Made by a program: the position numbers and the translations under genes. Source: an uncultured Clostridia bacterium (GTDB lineage: Bacteria > Bacillota > Clostridia > TANB77 > CAG-508). Taken from it: DNA of 38,215 nucleotides. The notes under the pieces were generated by a model. It searched no databases. It saw nothing but the letters and a program-made list of their open reading frames with translations, and had not been told where the DNA came from. Within the stretch, counting starts at the first letter, position 1, and each line of letters begins with the position of its first letter. Of this stretch, positions 7,193 through 16,111 are shown piece after piece. The stretch is from assembly GCA_947627595.1 (NCBI GenBank), contig CANQWQ010000014.1, positions 1 to 38,215 of the forward strand, read 5' to 3'.

Positions 7193-8179
7193 ATGGTACC
7201 AGAAAAATTAAAACCAGGTGATGAAGTTAGAGTTGTAGCACCATCTAGATCAATGGCAATTTTAGGAGAAGATTGTATTCAAATTGCTATAGAAAGATTA
7301 GAAAGTTTAGGACTTAAAGTTACTTTTGCAGAACATGTTAAAGATTTTGATCCAGACTATATGGCTACAAATTTTAAAGATAGGGCAGATGACCTAAACG
7401 AAGCTTTTAGAGATTCTAATGTTAAAGCAATTTTAACAGTTATTGGTGGATTTAATTCAAATCAAATTATAAAATATTTAGATTATGAAATGATTAAAAA
7501 TAATCCTAAAATTTTATGCGGATTTTCAGATATAACAATTTTACTTGATACTATTTATGCAAAAACAGGTTTAGTTACTTATTATGGACCACATTTTTCA
7601 AGCTTTGGAATGAAAAAAGGGTTTGATTATACTTTCGAATATTTCAAAAAAATGCTTTTAGGAGAAGGAGAAGCAGAAGTTGTAAGTTCTGAAAATTGGA
7701 GTGATGATGCTTGGTTTTTAGATCAAGAAAATCGTGAAATGATTGAAAATAAAGGAATGTTCATAATCAACGAAGGAGAAGCTGAAGGAAAAATAGTTGG
7801 AGGAAATTTATGTACATTAAATTTACTTCAAGGAACTGAATTTATGCCAGATATAAGAGATTCTATTTTATTTTTAGAAGATGATGAAATGGCTGGAAAA
7901 CTATTTTTAGTTGAGTTTGATAGAGATTTAGTTTCTTTAATTCAACAACCTGGATTTGAGACAGTTAGAGGAATTGTTATTGGAAGATGTCAAAAAGGTT
8001 CTGAAATGACTAGAGAGAAGTGGGTAAAACTTATAAAAACTAAACCAGAACTTGAGAAAATTCCAGTTATTGCAGATTGTGATTTTGGACATACAACTCC
8101 AATTATTACTTTCCCAATTGGAGGACATGCTACTTTGAAAGCAAAAGATGGAAAGATTGAGTTAAATATAAAAGGATAA
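7193..8179 (+). CDS. S66-family peptidase (LD-carboxypeptidase / MccF-like)
   Basis: A 328-residue cytoplasmic protein. The N-terminal LKPGDEVRVVAPSRS, the nucleophile region GFSDITILL (Ser about 114) with an upstream TVIGGFNS, the LFLEDDE acidic motif and the C-terminal GHTTPIITFPIGGHA (catalytic His region) match the Ser-Glu-His S66 family. Members either trim the terminal D-Ala from muropeptide tetrapeptides during recycling (LdcA) or cleave microcin C-type nucleotide-peptides (MccF). The sequence alone does not separate these; the VVAPSRSM and ENWSDD details are somewhat more MccF-like. AGGAGG precedes the ATG. It ends in a terminator shared with the convergent spore-protein gene. Confidence 0.87.
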   Translation: MVPEKLKPGDEVRVVAPSRSMAILGEDCIQIAIERLESLGLKVTFAEHVKDFDPDYMATNFKDRADDLNEAFRDSNVKAILTVIGGFNSNQIIKYLDYEMIKNNPKILCGFSDITILLDTIYAKTGLVTYYGPHFSSFGMKKGFDYTFEYFKKMLLGEGEAEVVSSENWSDDAWFLDQENREMIENKGMFIINEGEAEGKIVGGNLCTLNLLQGTEFMPDIRDSILFLEDDEMAGKLFLVEFDRDLVSLIQQPGFETVRGIVIGRCQKGSEMTREKWVKLIKTKPELEKIPVIADCDFGHTTPIITFPIGGHATLKAKDGKIELNIKG

Positions 8180-8186
8180 AGAAAAG

Positions 8187-8217
8187 AAAACCCCAGTTTT
8201 AAAAACTGGGGTTTTTT
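8187..8217. terminator. Bidirectional terminator
   Basis: AAAACCCCAGTTT pairs with AAACTGGGGTTTT, with T on one side and A on the other, so it can end both the S66 peptidase gene (+) and the convergent spore-protein gene (-). Confidence 0.88.
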
Positions 8218-8238
8218 GTAGCCAAAATTTAAAAGCTA

Positions 8239-8442
8239 CTATCTGTTTAACATTGCGTTTTCAGCGTGTTCAATCATTTTTCTTACCATGTTACCACCGA
8301 TTTTACCAGCATCTTTAGCTGACATATTTCCGTTATAACCGTTTTTTAGATCAACACCAACTTCTTGAGCTACTTCATATTTGAACTTATTTAAAGATTC
8401 TTTAGCTTCTGGAACTACTTTATTTGATCTGTCTGTTGCCAT
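8239..8442 (-). CDS. Alpha/beta-type small acid-soluble spore protein
   Basis: A 67-residue protein with the SASP signature: an N-terminal ALNKFKYEVAQEVG-like block (here SLNKFKYEVAQEVGV, containing the germination-protease-type E-V region) and the C-terminal GKIGGNMVRKMIEHAE. These proteins coat and protect spore DNA and are degraded at germination. An AGGTGA ribosome-binding site precedes the ATG. Normally it is made in the forespore under sigma-G; I could not assign a confident sigma-G promoter in the upstream AT-rich region. All three CGG trinucleotides in the gene straddle codons (C then GGN glycine). It is the best single sign that the organism forms spores. Confidence 0.95.
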   Translation of the reverse strand: MATDRSNKVVPEAKESLNKFKYEVAQEVGVDLKNGYNGNMSAKDAGKIGGNMVRKMIEHAENAMLNR

Positions 8443-8610
8443 TTAAATTCACCTCCGAAAATATTTAGATTGTTAATTGAAATCACATCAAATTGTAATT
8501 TCATTATATATATTGCTCTTTTGAAAAAATTTTAAACATCCAATTTTTTCAAATTTTTCAATGTTTGTCGTGTGCGAGAGCATGGTAGGCGCACGCTTAC
8601 ACAATATTAC

Positions 8611-8639
8611 TTGACAAAAGAACTTTTGTTTGATAAAAT
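8611..8639 (+). promoter_or_regulatory. Sigma-A promoter of the rsmE operon
   Basis: TTGACA (8611-8616), a 17-base spacer, then TAAAAT (8634-8639), 36 bases before the rsmE start. The rest of the 233-base gap (8443-8675) shows only a small G+C-rich patch at about 8569-8605 (GTGCG...CGCAC weak stem) and nothing coding. Confidence 0.8.
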
Positions 8640-8675
8640 CGAATAACGTAAAAGTTTGAGAAAAGCGAGGAATAT

Positions 8676-9428
8676 ATGAGCAAGTTTTTTGTAAGGTCAG
8701 AAAAAATTAAAGACAGTGAAATTTTAATTGATACTGAAGATGTAAATCATATAAAAAATGTTTTAAGAAAAAATATTGGTGATGATATTATAGTTTGTGA
8801 TTATGAGAAAAAAATAAACTATAATTGCAAAATAAAAGAAATTTCCAAAAGAGATATAATTTGTGAAATCATTTCACAAAGAGAGTCTGAAAGTGAAAGT
8901 AATATTAAAATTGATATTTTTCAAGGTTTGCCAAAAGCTGATAAAATGGAACTTATAATTCAAAAAGGAACAGAACTTGGTGTAAATAGCTTTATTCCAG
9001 TTGTTTTTAAAAGAAGTGTTGTAAAAATTGATGAAAAAGATAAGTCTAAAAAAATTGAAAGATGGCAGAAAATATCTGAGGTTGCTGCAAAACAAAGCGG
9101 ACGTGATATGATTCCTTTAATAAAAAATATAGAAAATGTAAAAAACATCTGTAAATTATTTGAAAATTATGATATAGTTCTAGTAGCATATGAAAATGAA
9201 AATCAGAATAGTTTAAAAGAAGCTTTAAAAAGTTTAAATAAACCTGAAGTTAAAATTGCTGTTATTATAGGACCTGAAGGTGGAATTGATGAAAGTGAAA
9301 TTGAACTTTTTAAAGATGCTGGTGCAAAAATAGTTACACTTGGTAAAAGAATTTTAAGAACTGAAACAGTTTGTTTAGCAATCACAGCAATAATTAATTA
9401 TGAATTAGAAAGTACAGAGGATAAATAA
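8676..9428 (+). CDS. rsmE: 16S rRNA m3U1498 methyltransferase
   Basis: A 250-residue SPOUT-class methyltransferase. The N-terminal PUA-like region (FFVRSEKI, DVNHIKNVLRKNIGD) is followed by the knotted SAM-binding domain with KADKMELIIQKGTELGVN, RSVVK, AAKQSGRD and the hallmark IGPEGGIDESEI and TLGKRILRTETV. It methylates U1498 in helix 44 of the 30S subunit. GCGAGGAA precedes the ATG. The stop overlaps the next gene's ATG by one base, showing translational coupling. Confidence 0.95.
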   Translation: MSKFFVRSEKIKDSEILIDTEDVNHIKNVLRKNIGDDIIVCDYEKKINYNCKIKEISKRDIICEIISQRESESESNIKIDIFQGLPKADKMELIIQKGTELGVNSFIPVVFKRSVVKIDEKDKSKKIERWQKISEVAAKQSGRDMIPLIKNIENVKNICKLFENYDIVLVAYENENQNSLKEALKSLNKPEVKIAVIIGPEGGIDESEIELFKDAGAKIVTLGKRILRTETVCLAITAIINYELESTEDK

Positions 9429-10048
9429 TGGAACCAGAAAAACAAGTTAGTTTAAATGATATTATTAAAGAGAAAAAAAGCTTACCAAAAGAAATAAAAC
9501 AAAAAATTGTAAATAATATATTTTTCAATTGTTTAATTTATATATTAATGCTTATATTAACATTAATCGTAAATATTTCATTTTACAAATTTTCAATAAG
9601 AACTTTTGAAACATATATAGATATAATACAAATTGCTTGTTGCCTTATATCTGTGGCAGTTTTAGAAACTGCTTATAGAAAAGACTCAGGAATTCTTGGA
9701 ATTTATGGAATAGAAGTTTTATTATTTAGTATTTCTGTTTTGTTTGTTCCATATTCATATATAACTAAATCAAATACTAGTTTACTTAAAAATGTAATTT
9801 TAGTTTTTGCCGTATATTATTTTTTAAAAATGTTTATAATGTCAATTCATACTAGAAATAAATATATTAGAGAAAATATGAGTGATGTTAAAGAAATAGT
9901 AAAAGAAGAAAAAGAAAGTTATATTGATGAAGAAAGTACAAAAACTCTTAAAAAACAAAAAATAGAAGCTGAAAAGAGAAAAAAGGCTAAAGAAGAAAAA
10001 GTTAAAAAAGCTAAAACTCAAAAAGTTAGTGGAGGAAATAAAAAATGA
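9428..10048 (+). CDS. Four-helix membrane protein with lysine-rich tail
   Basis: A 206-residue protein of no recognised family. A short basic cytoplasmic start (LNDIIKEKKSLPKEIKQK) is followed by about four membrane segments between residues 30 and 135 (e.g. LIYILMLILTLIVNISF, ILGIYGIEVLLFSISVLFV), then a long charged coil rich in Lys/Glu (KKAKEEKVKKAKTQK). It overlaps rsmE by one base and yloC by four bases, so it is part of the same translation-coupled operon. A ribosome- or membrane-tether role is possible from the basic tail, but only as a guess. Confidence 0.8.
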   Translation: MEPEKQVSLNDIIKEKKSLPKEIKQKIVNNIFFNCLIYILMLILTLIVNISFYKFSIRTFETYIDIIQIACCLISVAVLETAYRKDSGILGIYGIEVLLFSISVLFVPYSYITKSNTSLLKNVILVFAVYYFLKMFIMSIHTRNKYIRENMSDVKEIVKEEKESYIDEESTKTLKKQKIEAEKRKKAKEEKVKKAKTQKVSGGNKK

Positions 10049-10920
10049 TTAGAAGCATGACAGGCTTTGGAAGAGGAAAATACGAAAATAACGGTAGAGA
10101 ATATCTAGTTGAAATAAAATCAATAAATCATAAATATTGTGATATTGGAATTAGATTGCCAAGAATATTTAATGGCCTTGAATATAAGATAAGACAAGAA
10201 GTTGCTAGTCGTATTTCAAGAGGAAAGATCGATGTCTATATTGAATTTAGAGATAATTCAGCAGATGAAAGCTCTATAAGTTTTAATAAAGATTTAGCAA
10301 AAGTTTATATAAAAGATTTAATAGAACTTGGAAAAGAAACAGGAATAGACTATAACTTTAATGTTATAGATGTCGTAAAAATGCCTGATGTTCTTAGAAA
10401 AGAAGATGAAGAAGACGAAGATTTAATTTTTAATGAATTAAGTGTTGCTCTAAAAGAAGCACTTGATAAATTCATTGAAATGAGAGAATTTGAAGGAAAT
10501 AAATTAAAAGAAGATATTGAAAATAGATTAAATATTTTAGACTCAAAAATTCCTGAAATTATTGAAAAATCTTCTGGACTTGTAGATGAATATATAGTAA
10601 AATTAAATGAAAGAATAAAAGAAGTGCTTAATGTAGATTCTGTTGATGAAACTCGTCTAGCACAAGAAGTTGTAATATATTCAGATAAAATTTCTGTTGA
10701 AGAAGAATTAACTAGATTAAAAAGTCATATAAGCCAATTTAAAAACTTATTAAAAGAATCTTCACCTATAGGCAAAAAACTAGACTTTTTAACACAAGAA
10801 ATAAACAGAGAAACAAATACAATTGGTTCAAAAACATCTAGCTTAGATGTAACTAATTTAGTTGTTGATTTAAAAACAGAAATTGAAAACATTAGAGAAC
10901 AAATTCAAAATATTGAATAA
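10045..10920 (+). CDS. yloC: YicC/YloC-family endoribonuclease
   Basis: A 291-residue protein beginning MIRSMTGFGRGKYE, the invariant YicC start, with IKSINHKYCDIGIRLP and a coiled middle, ending in the C-terminal DUF1732-type block (LDFLTQEINRETNTIGSK and a terminal EIENIREQIQNIE). The family was shown in Escherichia coli and Bacillus to be a metal-dependent endoribonuclease. Its place immediately before remA and gmk is the usual Firmicute order. The start overlaps the preceding gene by four bases. Confidence 0.94.
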   Translation: MIRSMTGFGRGKYENNGREYLVEIKSINHKYCDIGIRLPRIFNGLEYKIRQEVASRISRGKIDVYIEFRDNSADESSISFNKDLAKVYIKDLIELGKETGIDYNFNVIDVVKMPDVLRKEDEEDEDLIFNELSVALKEALDKFIEMREFEGNKLKEDIENRLNILDSKIPEIIEKSSGLVDEYIVKLNERIKEVLNVDSVDETRLAQEVVIYSDKISVEEELTRLKSHISQFKNLLKESSPIGKKLDFLTQEINRETNTIGSKTSSLDVTNLVVDLKTEIENIREQIQNIE

Positions 10921-10938
10921 AAATTAAGGAGGAAATTT

Positions 10939-11199
10939 ATGCAACTTGTCAATATAGGTTTTGGAAATATGGTATCGCAAGATAGAATAATATCTATAAT
11001 TAGCCCAGAATCAGCTCCAATAAAAAGAATGATTCAAGATGCTAGAGACAACAAAACAGCAATTGATGCTACTTACGGAAGAAGAACTAGATCAGTAATT
11101 GTTATGGATTCAGGTCACATTATTCTTTCTGCAGTTCAACCTGAAACTATTGCAAACAGAACAGATATATCTCAAGTAGTAGAAGAAGAGGAGGAATAA
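10939..11199 (+). CDS. remA: RemA-family (DUF370) extracellular matrix regulator
   Basis: An 86-residue protein starting [21 protein letters not shown], with [30 protein letters not shown] and [11 protein letters not shown], matching RemA/YlzA closely. In Bacillus subtilis RemA is a ring-forming DNA-binding protein that activates matrix and osmoprotection genes. The arginine cluster YGRRTR is the likely DNA-contact region. The acidic end (VVEEEEE) is common in the family. AAGGAGG precedes the ATG, and gmk starts two bases after the stop. Confidence 0.95.
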   Translation: MQLVNIGFGNMVSQDRIISIISPESAPIKRMIQDARDNKTAIDATYGRRTRSVIVMDSGHIILSAVQPETIANRTDISQVVEEEEE

Positions 11200-11200
11200 A

Positions 11201-11782
11201 ATGTTAGTAATATTATCAGGAGTAGCAGGTGCAGGAAAAGATACAATAATAAAAGAGTTAACAAAAAGAGATTCAAATATAACTACAGTTCCAGCATATA
11301 CAACAAGAAGTCCTAGAGCAGATGACATTCCGGGCGTTTCATATAACTTTGTTACAAAAGAAGAATTTGAAAAATTAATAGAAAATGGCGATATATATGA
11401 ATATGATATACATCACAATAATTTTTATGGAACATCTAAAAAGCTAATTAATGAAAAAGCTAAAGACGGAATTGTTATTAAAGATATTGATGTAAACGGA
11501 ACAGAAAAACTAAAAGTCCTTTTAAAAGATATGGGAATTAAAGTAGTTACAATCTTTTTAAGAGTCCCTAAAGCAGAACTAAAAAGAAGACTTGAAAATA
11601 GAATCGATAAATTATCACATGAAGAAATTATGTTGAGATTAAATCGTTTTGATTATGAAGAATCAAAAATGAATATTTACGATTATGTTATGAAAAATGA
11701 TGATTTGGAAAAAGCCATAGAAATTATTCAAACCATTATTAGAGAAGAACGTCGTGAAGAAGAACTTGAGAAAAATAAATAA
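11201..11782 (+). CDS. gmk: Guanylate kinase
   Basis: A 193-residue GMP kinase. The P-loop is at the start (LSGVAGAGKDTI, slightly variant: Asp follows GK where Ser/Thr/Gly is usual), then TTRSPRADDIPGVSYNFVT, which binds GMP, EYDIHHNNFYGTSK, DIDVNGTEKLK and the lid region FLRVPKAELKRRLENR. It converts GMP to GDP with ATP in the cytoplasm. It is followed by a terminator and then priA; the rpoZ and coaBC genes that often sit here in Firmicutes are absent. Confidence 0.95.
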   Translation: MLVILSGVAGAGKDTIIKELTKRDSNITTVPAYTTRSPRADDIPGVSYNFVTKEEFEKLIENGDIYEYDIHHNNFYGTSKKLINEKAKDGIVIKDIDVNGTEKLKVLLKDMGIKVVTIFLRVPKAELKRRLENRIDKLSHEEIMLRLNRFDYEESKMNIYDYVMKNDDLEKAIEIIQTIIREERREEELEKNK

Positions 11783-11790
11783 TACGAAAG

Positions 11791-11825
11791 AAAAATATCT
11801 TTGATTTCTCAAAGATATTTTTTTT
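11791..11825 (+). terminator. Terminator between gmk and priA
   Basis: An AT-rich hairpin with arms about AAATATCTTTG (11793-11803) and CAAAGATATTT (11810-11820), followed by T to 11825. It ends the rsmE-gmk operon. No clear promoter for priA follows, so some read-through is likely. Confidence 0.8.
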
Positions 11826-11850
11826 AAAGCTAAAGTAAAGAGGTTTTAGA

Positions 11851-14091
11851 ATGTTTGCAGAAGTAATTTTAAATAATAATAGCAAAGCTTTAAATAAAAT
11901 ATTTGATTATGAAATACCAGTAGAACTAGAAGAAAAAGTTCATATTGGTAGTCGTGTTTTTGTGCCTTTTGGAAGATCTAAAACTCTTGAAGATGGCTTT
12001 GTTATTGGAATTAAAGAAACATCAGAATTTGCTAATAAACCAATAGCTAATTCTCAAGAACAAGATTTTATGAGTAGCGATAGAATCGAACTTGCTAAAC
12101 TTATGGCAAATAAATACTTTTGTAATGTTTCTGAATGTATTAAACTAATGTTACCACCAGGAACAGCTTCAAAATTACTTAGCAACAGAATGAAAGAAAA
12201 GACAGGAAATTTTGTATATTTATTAAAAACGGAAGATGAAATAGAATTATTAATCGAAGAAAATATAATAAAAAGCGAAAAACATATAAAAATTTTAAGA
12301 TTTTTATATGAAAATTCTGGAATTTACTCAAGTGATTTAGAAGTGTTTTTAGAATGTTCACATGCAATTCTTAAAACTCTAGAGAAAAAAGGATATATAG
12401 AATTTAGAAAAGAAAAGATTGAAAGAAATCCATTTATAAATAAAAATATAAAAAGAGATAAACCTAAAATTTTAACAGAAGAGCAACAAGTTTGTTTTGA
12501 TGGAATAAAATATTATATAGATAATAACCAGTTCTCAAACAATTTGATTTATGGAATTACTGGTTCACGGAAAAACTGAAATTTATTTGAGGTTAATTTC
12601 TGAAGTTATTGAAAAAGGGAAAACTGCAATCGTTCTAGTTCCAGAGATTTCACTTACACCTCAAATGGTTGATAGATTTTTAGCTAGATTTGGCGAAAAT
12701 AATATAGCTGTAATTCATAGCAAACTTTCTCGGAGGAGAAAGATTTGATGAATGGAATAAAATTGAAAAAGGTGAAGCAAAAATTGTTATTGGTGCTAGA
12801 TCTGCTATATTTGCACCTGTTAAAAATCTTGGAATTATAATAATCGACGAAGAGCATGATATGTCTTATAAATCAGATAAAACTCCAATGTATAATGCTA
12901 AAGATTTAGCTAAGTTTTTAGCAACGCAAAATAATTGTCCACTTGTTTTAGGAAGTGCTACACCTGATATTTCAGATTATTATAATATTCAAAATACAGA
13001 AAAAAACAATCATTTATATATTTTGAGAAATAGGGCAAATAATGCTAGCCTTCCAACTATTGAAGTCATTGACTTAAGACAAGAATTAGCAAATGGAAAT
13101 AGATCAATGATAAGTGATAGATTAAAATTTGAGATACAAGAAAATCTTAAAAATAAAAAACAGACAATCTTGTTTTTGAATAGAAGAGGATACTCAAGTT
13201 TTGTTATTTGTAGAGATTGCGGTTATACTGCTAAATGCAAAAATTGCAATATAACTCTTACTTATCATAAATTTGAAAATAAATTAAAGTGCCATTACTG
13301 TGGCTTTGAAATGAATAATTTAAATGTTTGTCCAGAATGTAATAGCAAAAATATTAAATATTTTGGAACAGGAACTCAAAAACTAGAAGATGAAGTTCAT
13401 AAGTTATTCCCAGATTGTTCTACAATTAGAATGGATATAGACACAGTAACTTTAAAAAATTCTCATGAACAAATTTTAAACAAATTTAAAAATGAAAAAA
13501 TAGATATTTTAATTGGAACTCAAATGGTTGTTAAAGGACATCATTTTCCAGATGTTACATTAGTTGGCGTTATTAGTGCTGACACAAGCTTGAATATTGA
13601 AGATTATAGAGCTACTGAAAGGACTTTTCAGACTTTGGTTCAAGTAGCTCGGTCGTGCAGGTCGTGAAAAAGATAAAGGAAGAGTTATAATTCAAACATA
13701 TAACCCTGATAGTTATGCGATTATTGATAGCAAAGAACAAAATTATGATAAATTTTATAGTGAAGAAATTGAGTTTCGAAAAGTATTGAAATATCCGCCA
13801 TTTTGCGATATAATATTAATCAAGTTTTCTGGAATAGATGCAAATGAAATTGTAAAATGTTCAAAGATTTTTTACAATAATTTAAGAAAATATATTAATG
13901 GTCAAAATGGAATGGTATTTAGACCAGTTCCAGCTCCAATTGATAAAATAAAAAACAAATATAGATGGAGAATAGTAATTAAAGGAAAAGTAAATTCTAG
14001 TATGTTAAAAGCAATTAATATGTCTTTCAAAGGAACAGAAAATGCTAAAAATACAATAATAACAGTTGATATAAATCCTAATAATACATAG
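11851..14091 (+). CDS. priA: Primosomal protein N' (replication restart helicase) needing three +1 shifts
   Basis: Full PriA of 745 residues if one C is skipped at 12568, 12731 and 13650. Order: N-terminal DNA-binding domain (about 1-200), Walker A at 236-242 (GITGSGKTE across the first site), SLTPQMV, SGGERFDEW across the second site, DEEH box (IIDEEHD), GSATPD, cysteine-rich zinc-binding domain (CRDCGY, CKNC, CHYCG, CPEC), GTQMVVKGHHFPDV, motif VI QVAGRAGRE across the third site, and FRKVLKYPPFCDI with the C-terminal domain. PriA reloads the replisome at stalled forks. Read without shifts, the zero frame stops 2-5 codons after each CGG. Everything else is intact, and no other disabling change is seen, so this is not an ordinary pseudogene. 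def and fmt follow, as usual in Firmicutes. Confidence 0.93.
12568..12571 (+). other. +1 frameshift site 1 in priA (TCA C GGA)
   Basis: The zero frame reads TCA CGG AAA AAC TGA. Skipping C12568 gives TCA GGA AAA ACT GAA, i.e. S-G-K-T-E, the Walker A lysine loop. The affected residue is Gly240. Confidence 0.92.
12731..12734 (+). other. +1 frameshift site 2 in priA (TCT C GGA)
   Basis: The zero frame reads TCT CGG AGG AGA AAG ATT TGA. Skipping C12731 restores S-G-G-E-R-F-D-E-W, the conserved PriA SxGER segment. The affected residue is Gly294. Confidence 0.92.
13650..13653 (+). other. +1 frameshift site 3 in priA (GCT C GGT)
   Basis: The zero frame reads GCT CGG TCG TGC AGG TCG TGA. Skipping C13650 restores V-A-G-R-A-G-R, helicase motif VI. 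The affected residue is Gly600. Confidence 0.92.
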
Positions 14092-14113
14092 AAAAAATAG
14101 GGGGAAAGTTAAA

Positions 14114-14629
14114 ATGGCAATTAGAAATCTTAGATATAGTAATGATGAAATTTTGAGAAAACGTTCAAGAGAAATTGAAGTTATTGATGATAAGATAAAA
14201 GAATTAGCTAAAGATATGATGGAAACAATGCATAAATACGACGGAGTCGGTTTAGCTGGTCCACAAGTTGGAATTTTAAAAAGAATAATTGTAATTGATT
14301 TATATGAAGAAGGAACTCAATTTATTTTAATTAATCCTGTTATTGTTAAAACTAAAGGTGAACAAGTTTGTGAAGAAGGTTGTTTAAGTTTTCCAAATCA
14401 ATTTGGAAAAGTTGTAAGACCTAAAGAAATTGAAGTTGTTGCTTTAGATATAGATGGAAACAAAATTAGAGTTAAAGGAAAAGATTTATTAGCACAAGCC
14501 TTAGCACACGAAATTGATCACTTAGATGGAAAATTATTTGTAGATTTCGTAGAACCAGGAACTCTAGAAACTGTTACACCTGAAAATAAAGAAACTAAAA
14601 AAGAAGAAAAAAATAATAGAAAAAAATAG
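14114..14629 (+). CDS. def: Peptide deformylase
   Basis: A 171-residue metalloenzyme that removes the N-formyl group from nascent proteins. The three family motifs are present: GVGLAGPQVG (about 43-52), EGCLSFP (metal Cys, about 95) and HEIDHLDGKLFVD (two metal His and catalytic Glu, about 137-141). It ends in a Lys/Glu-rich tail. It sits between priA and fmt, the classical order that pairs deformylation with formylation. Confidence 0.97.
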   Translation: MAIRNLRYSNDEILRKRSREIEVIDDKIKELAKDMMETMHKYDGVGLAGPQVGILKRIIVIDLYEEGTQFILINPVIVKTKGEQVCEEGCLSFPNQFGKVVRPKEIEVVALDIDGNKIRVKGKDLLAQALAHEIDHLDGKLFVDFVEPGTLETVTPENKETKKEEKNNRKK

Positions 14630-14644
14630 GAGATTTTTAAATAT

Positions 14645-15607
14645 ATGAAAATTCTTTTTGTTGGGACACCAGATTTTGCTGTTGTTTCATTAAAAAAATT
14701 GATAGAAGAAGGAAGTCATGAAATTGTTGGAGTAATTACTGCTCCAGACAAGCCAAAAGGTAGAGGAATGGCTATGACTGAATCTGATGTAAAAATTTAT
14801 GCTAAATCTCAAAATATAAAAGTTTTTGAACCAGAAAAAATCCGTAAAAATCCTGAATTTATAGAAGAAATAAAAGCCTTAAATGCTGATATTGCTTGTG
14901 TTGTAGTTTATGGAAAAATTCTTCCAAAAGAATTTTTAGATTTATTTCCAAATGGCTGTATAAATGTTCATCCATCACTTTTGCCAAAATATAGAGGAGC
15001 AGCTCCAATTCAATGGGCTATAATGAATGGAGACAAAAAAACTGGAGTTTGCACAATGTATCTTGATGTTGGAATGGATGATGGAGATGTTATTCAAAAA
15101 GAAGAAGTTGAAATAGGTGAAGATGAAACAGCTGGTGAACTTTGGGATAGATTAGCTGATTTAGGAGCTAATATGCTTGTGAAAACAGTTAATAATATAT
15201 CTAAAGGAATAATCGAAAGAACTCCTCAAAAAGGTGAAGTTATTATTGCTCCAAAAATTGAAAAAGAAATATCAAAAATAGATTGGGAAAAAGAAGCTAT
15301 TCAAATTAAAAATTTAATAAGAGGTCTAACGCCTGGATTAGGTGGCTTTTCTACTCTTAATGGTAAGAAAATTAAATTTTGGAAAACTAATGTAATAGAC
15401 GAAATGGACTTTGAAAAAGAATATAATATAAGCTCTAATGGTGAACCAGGAGAAGTAATATTATCAAATGAAAAACAAGGTTTATTTATAAAAACCAAAA
15501 AAGGAATCCTTTCAATTTTAGAAATTCAAGGTGAAAATTCTAAGAAAATGTCAGTATATGATTTCTTAAGAGGGAACAAAATAAGTGTGGGAAGTAAATT
15601 TGAATAA
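14645..15607 (+). CDS. fmt: Methionyl-tRNA formyltransferase
   Basis: A 320-residue enzyme that formylates initiator Met-tRNA using 10-formyl-THF. The N-terminal formyltransferase fold starts MKILFVGTPDFAVVSLKKL. The catalytic region shows INVHPSLLPKYRGAAPIQWAI and the DVGMDDGDVI segment. The C-terminal OB-like domain begins near residue 205 (PKIEKEISKIDWEKEA, GLTPGLGGFSTLNGKKIKFW). The formyl donor comes from the fhs product encoded further down the same run. Confidence 0.96.
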   Translation: MKILFVGTPDFAVVSLKKLIEEGSHEIVGVITAPDKPKGRGMAMTESDVKIYAKSQNIKVFEPEKIRKNPEFIEEIKALNADIACVVVYGKILPKEFLDLFPNGCINVHPSLLPKYRGAAPIQWAIMNGDKKTGVCTMYLDVGMDDGDVIQKEEVEIGEDETAGELWDRLADLGANMLVKTVNNISKGIIERTPQKGEVIIAPKIEKEISKIDWEKEAIQIKNLIRGLTPGLGGFSTLNGKKIKFWKTNVIDEMDFEKEYNISSNGEPGEVILSNEKQGLFIKTKKGILSILEIQGENSKKMSVYDFLRGNKISVGSKFE

Positions 15608-15613
15608 AAATAC

Positions 15614-15642
15614 TTGTAAAAAATAATATAAATTGATAAAAT
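15614..15642 (+). promoter_or_regulatory. Candidate promoter of the Asp23 cluster
   Basis: TTGTAA (15614-15619), a 17-base spacer, then TAAAAT (15637-15642), 31 bases before the start codon, in the 65-base gap after fmt. The match is moderate (4 of 6 and 5 of 6). Confidence 0.5.
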
Positions 15643-15672
15643 AAAATATATTTATAATAGGAGGGATTCTAT

Positions 15673-16110
15673 ATGGAAGAAAACAATAATGAAGAGATTA
15701 ATGATGTTTCTGAAAATACAGAAGAAAATTTAGAGCCTATTAAAGAAGAAACTGTTAATTCAGTTAAAATTTCTGGCGATGCTGTTGCAATGTATGTTGG
15801 AATTGCAATTTCAGAAATCCAAGGTGTATATGGAATGAGTGGTGCTCTTGCTGGAATTACAGAGGCCATAAGTGGTAAGAAGAATTACACCAAAGGTGTA
15901 AAAGTTGATATTAATGATAAAGAAGTAAAAATAGATGTAAATATAATTGTAGAATATGGAGCTAGAATACCAGATGTTGCTTTTGAAATTCAAACTAATG
16001 TTAAGAAATCTGTTGAAACAATGACAGGTTTAAAAGTATCAGAAGTTAATGTAAATGTTCAAGGTGTTCATGCAATAACAGAAAAAGAAGAAGGAAAGGA
16101 AGAAGAATAA
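15673..16110 (+). CDS. Asp23/Gls24-family envelope stress protein
   Basis: A 145-residue cytoplasmic protein. An acidic N-terminus (about 1-30, mostly Glu/Asn) is followed by the Asp23 core: VKISGDAVAMYVGIAISEIQGVYGM, then KGVKVDINDKEVKIDVNIIVEYG and NVKKSVETMTGLKVSEVNVNVQGVH. Family members form membrane-associated sheets anchored by AmaP. AGGAGGG precedes the ATG. The next two genes are the AmaP-like anchor and a DUF2273 protein, the usual three-gene unit. Confidence 0.93.
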   Translation: MEENNNEEINDVSENTEENLEPIKEETVNSVKISGDAVAMYVGIAISEIQGVYGMSGALAGITEAISGKKNYTKGVKVDINDKEVKIDVNIIVEYGARIPDVAFEIQTNVKKSVETMTGLKVSEVNVNVQGVHAITEKEEGKEEE

Positions 16111-16111
16111 G

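Noticed and set aside
12577..12579. Stop-codon reassignment (TGA read through) as the explanation for the breaks
   Set aside because: The stops after the breaks are TGA, TAA and TAG in the wrong frame, and the sequence before them is already non-homologous from the CGG on. Frame change, not readthrough, is needed. Normal genes end with all-frame-consistent TAA/TAG/TGA.
11851..14091. priA as a pseudogene broken into three or four pieces
   Set aside because: All helicase motifs, the zinc cysteines and the C-terminal domain are intact, and the three breaks are of one identical kind. The same lesion occurs in ftsY and nrdG.
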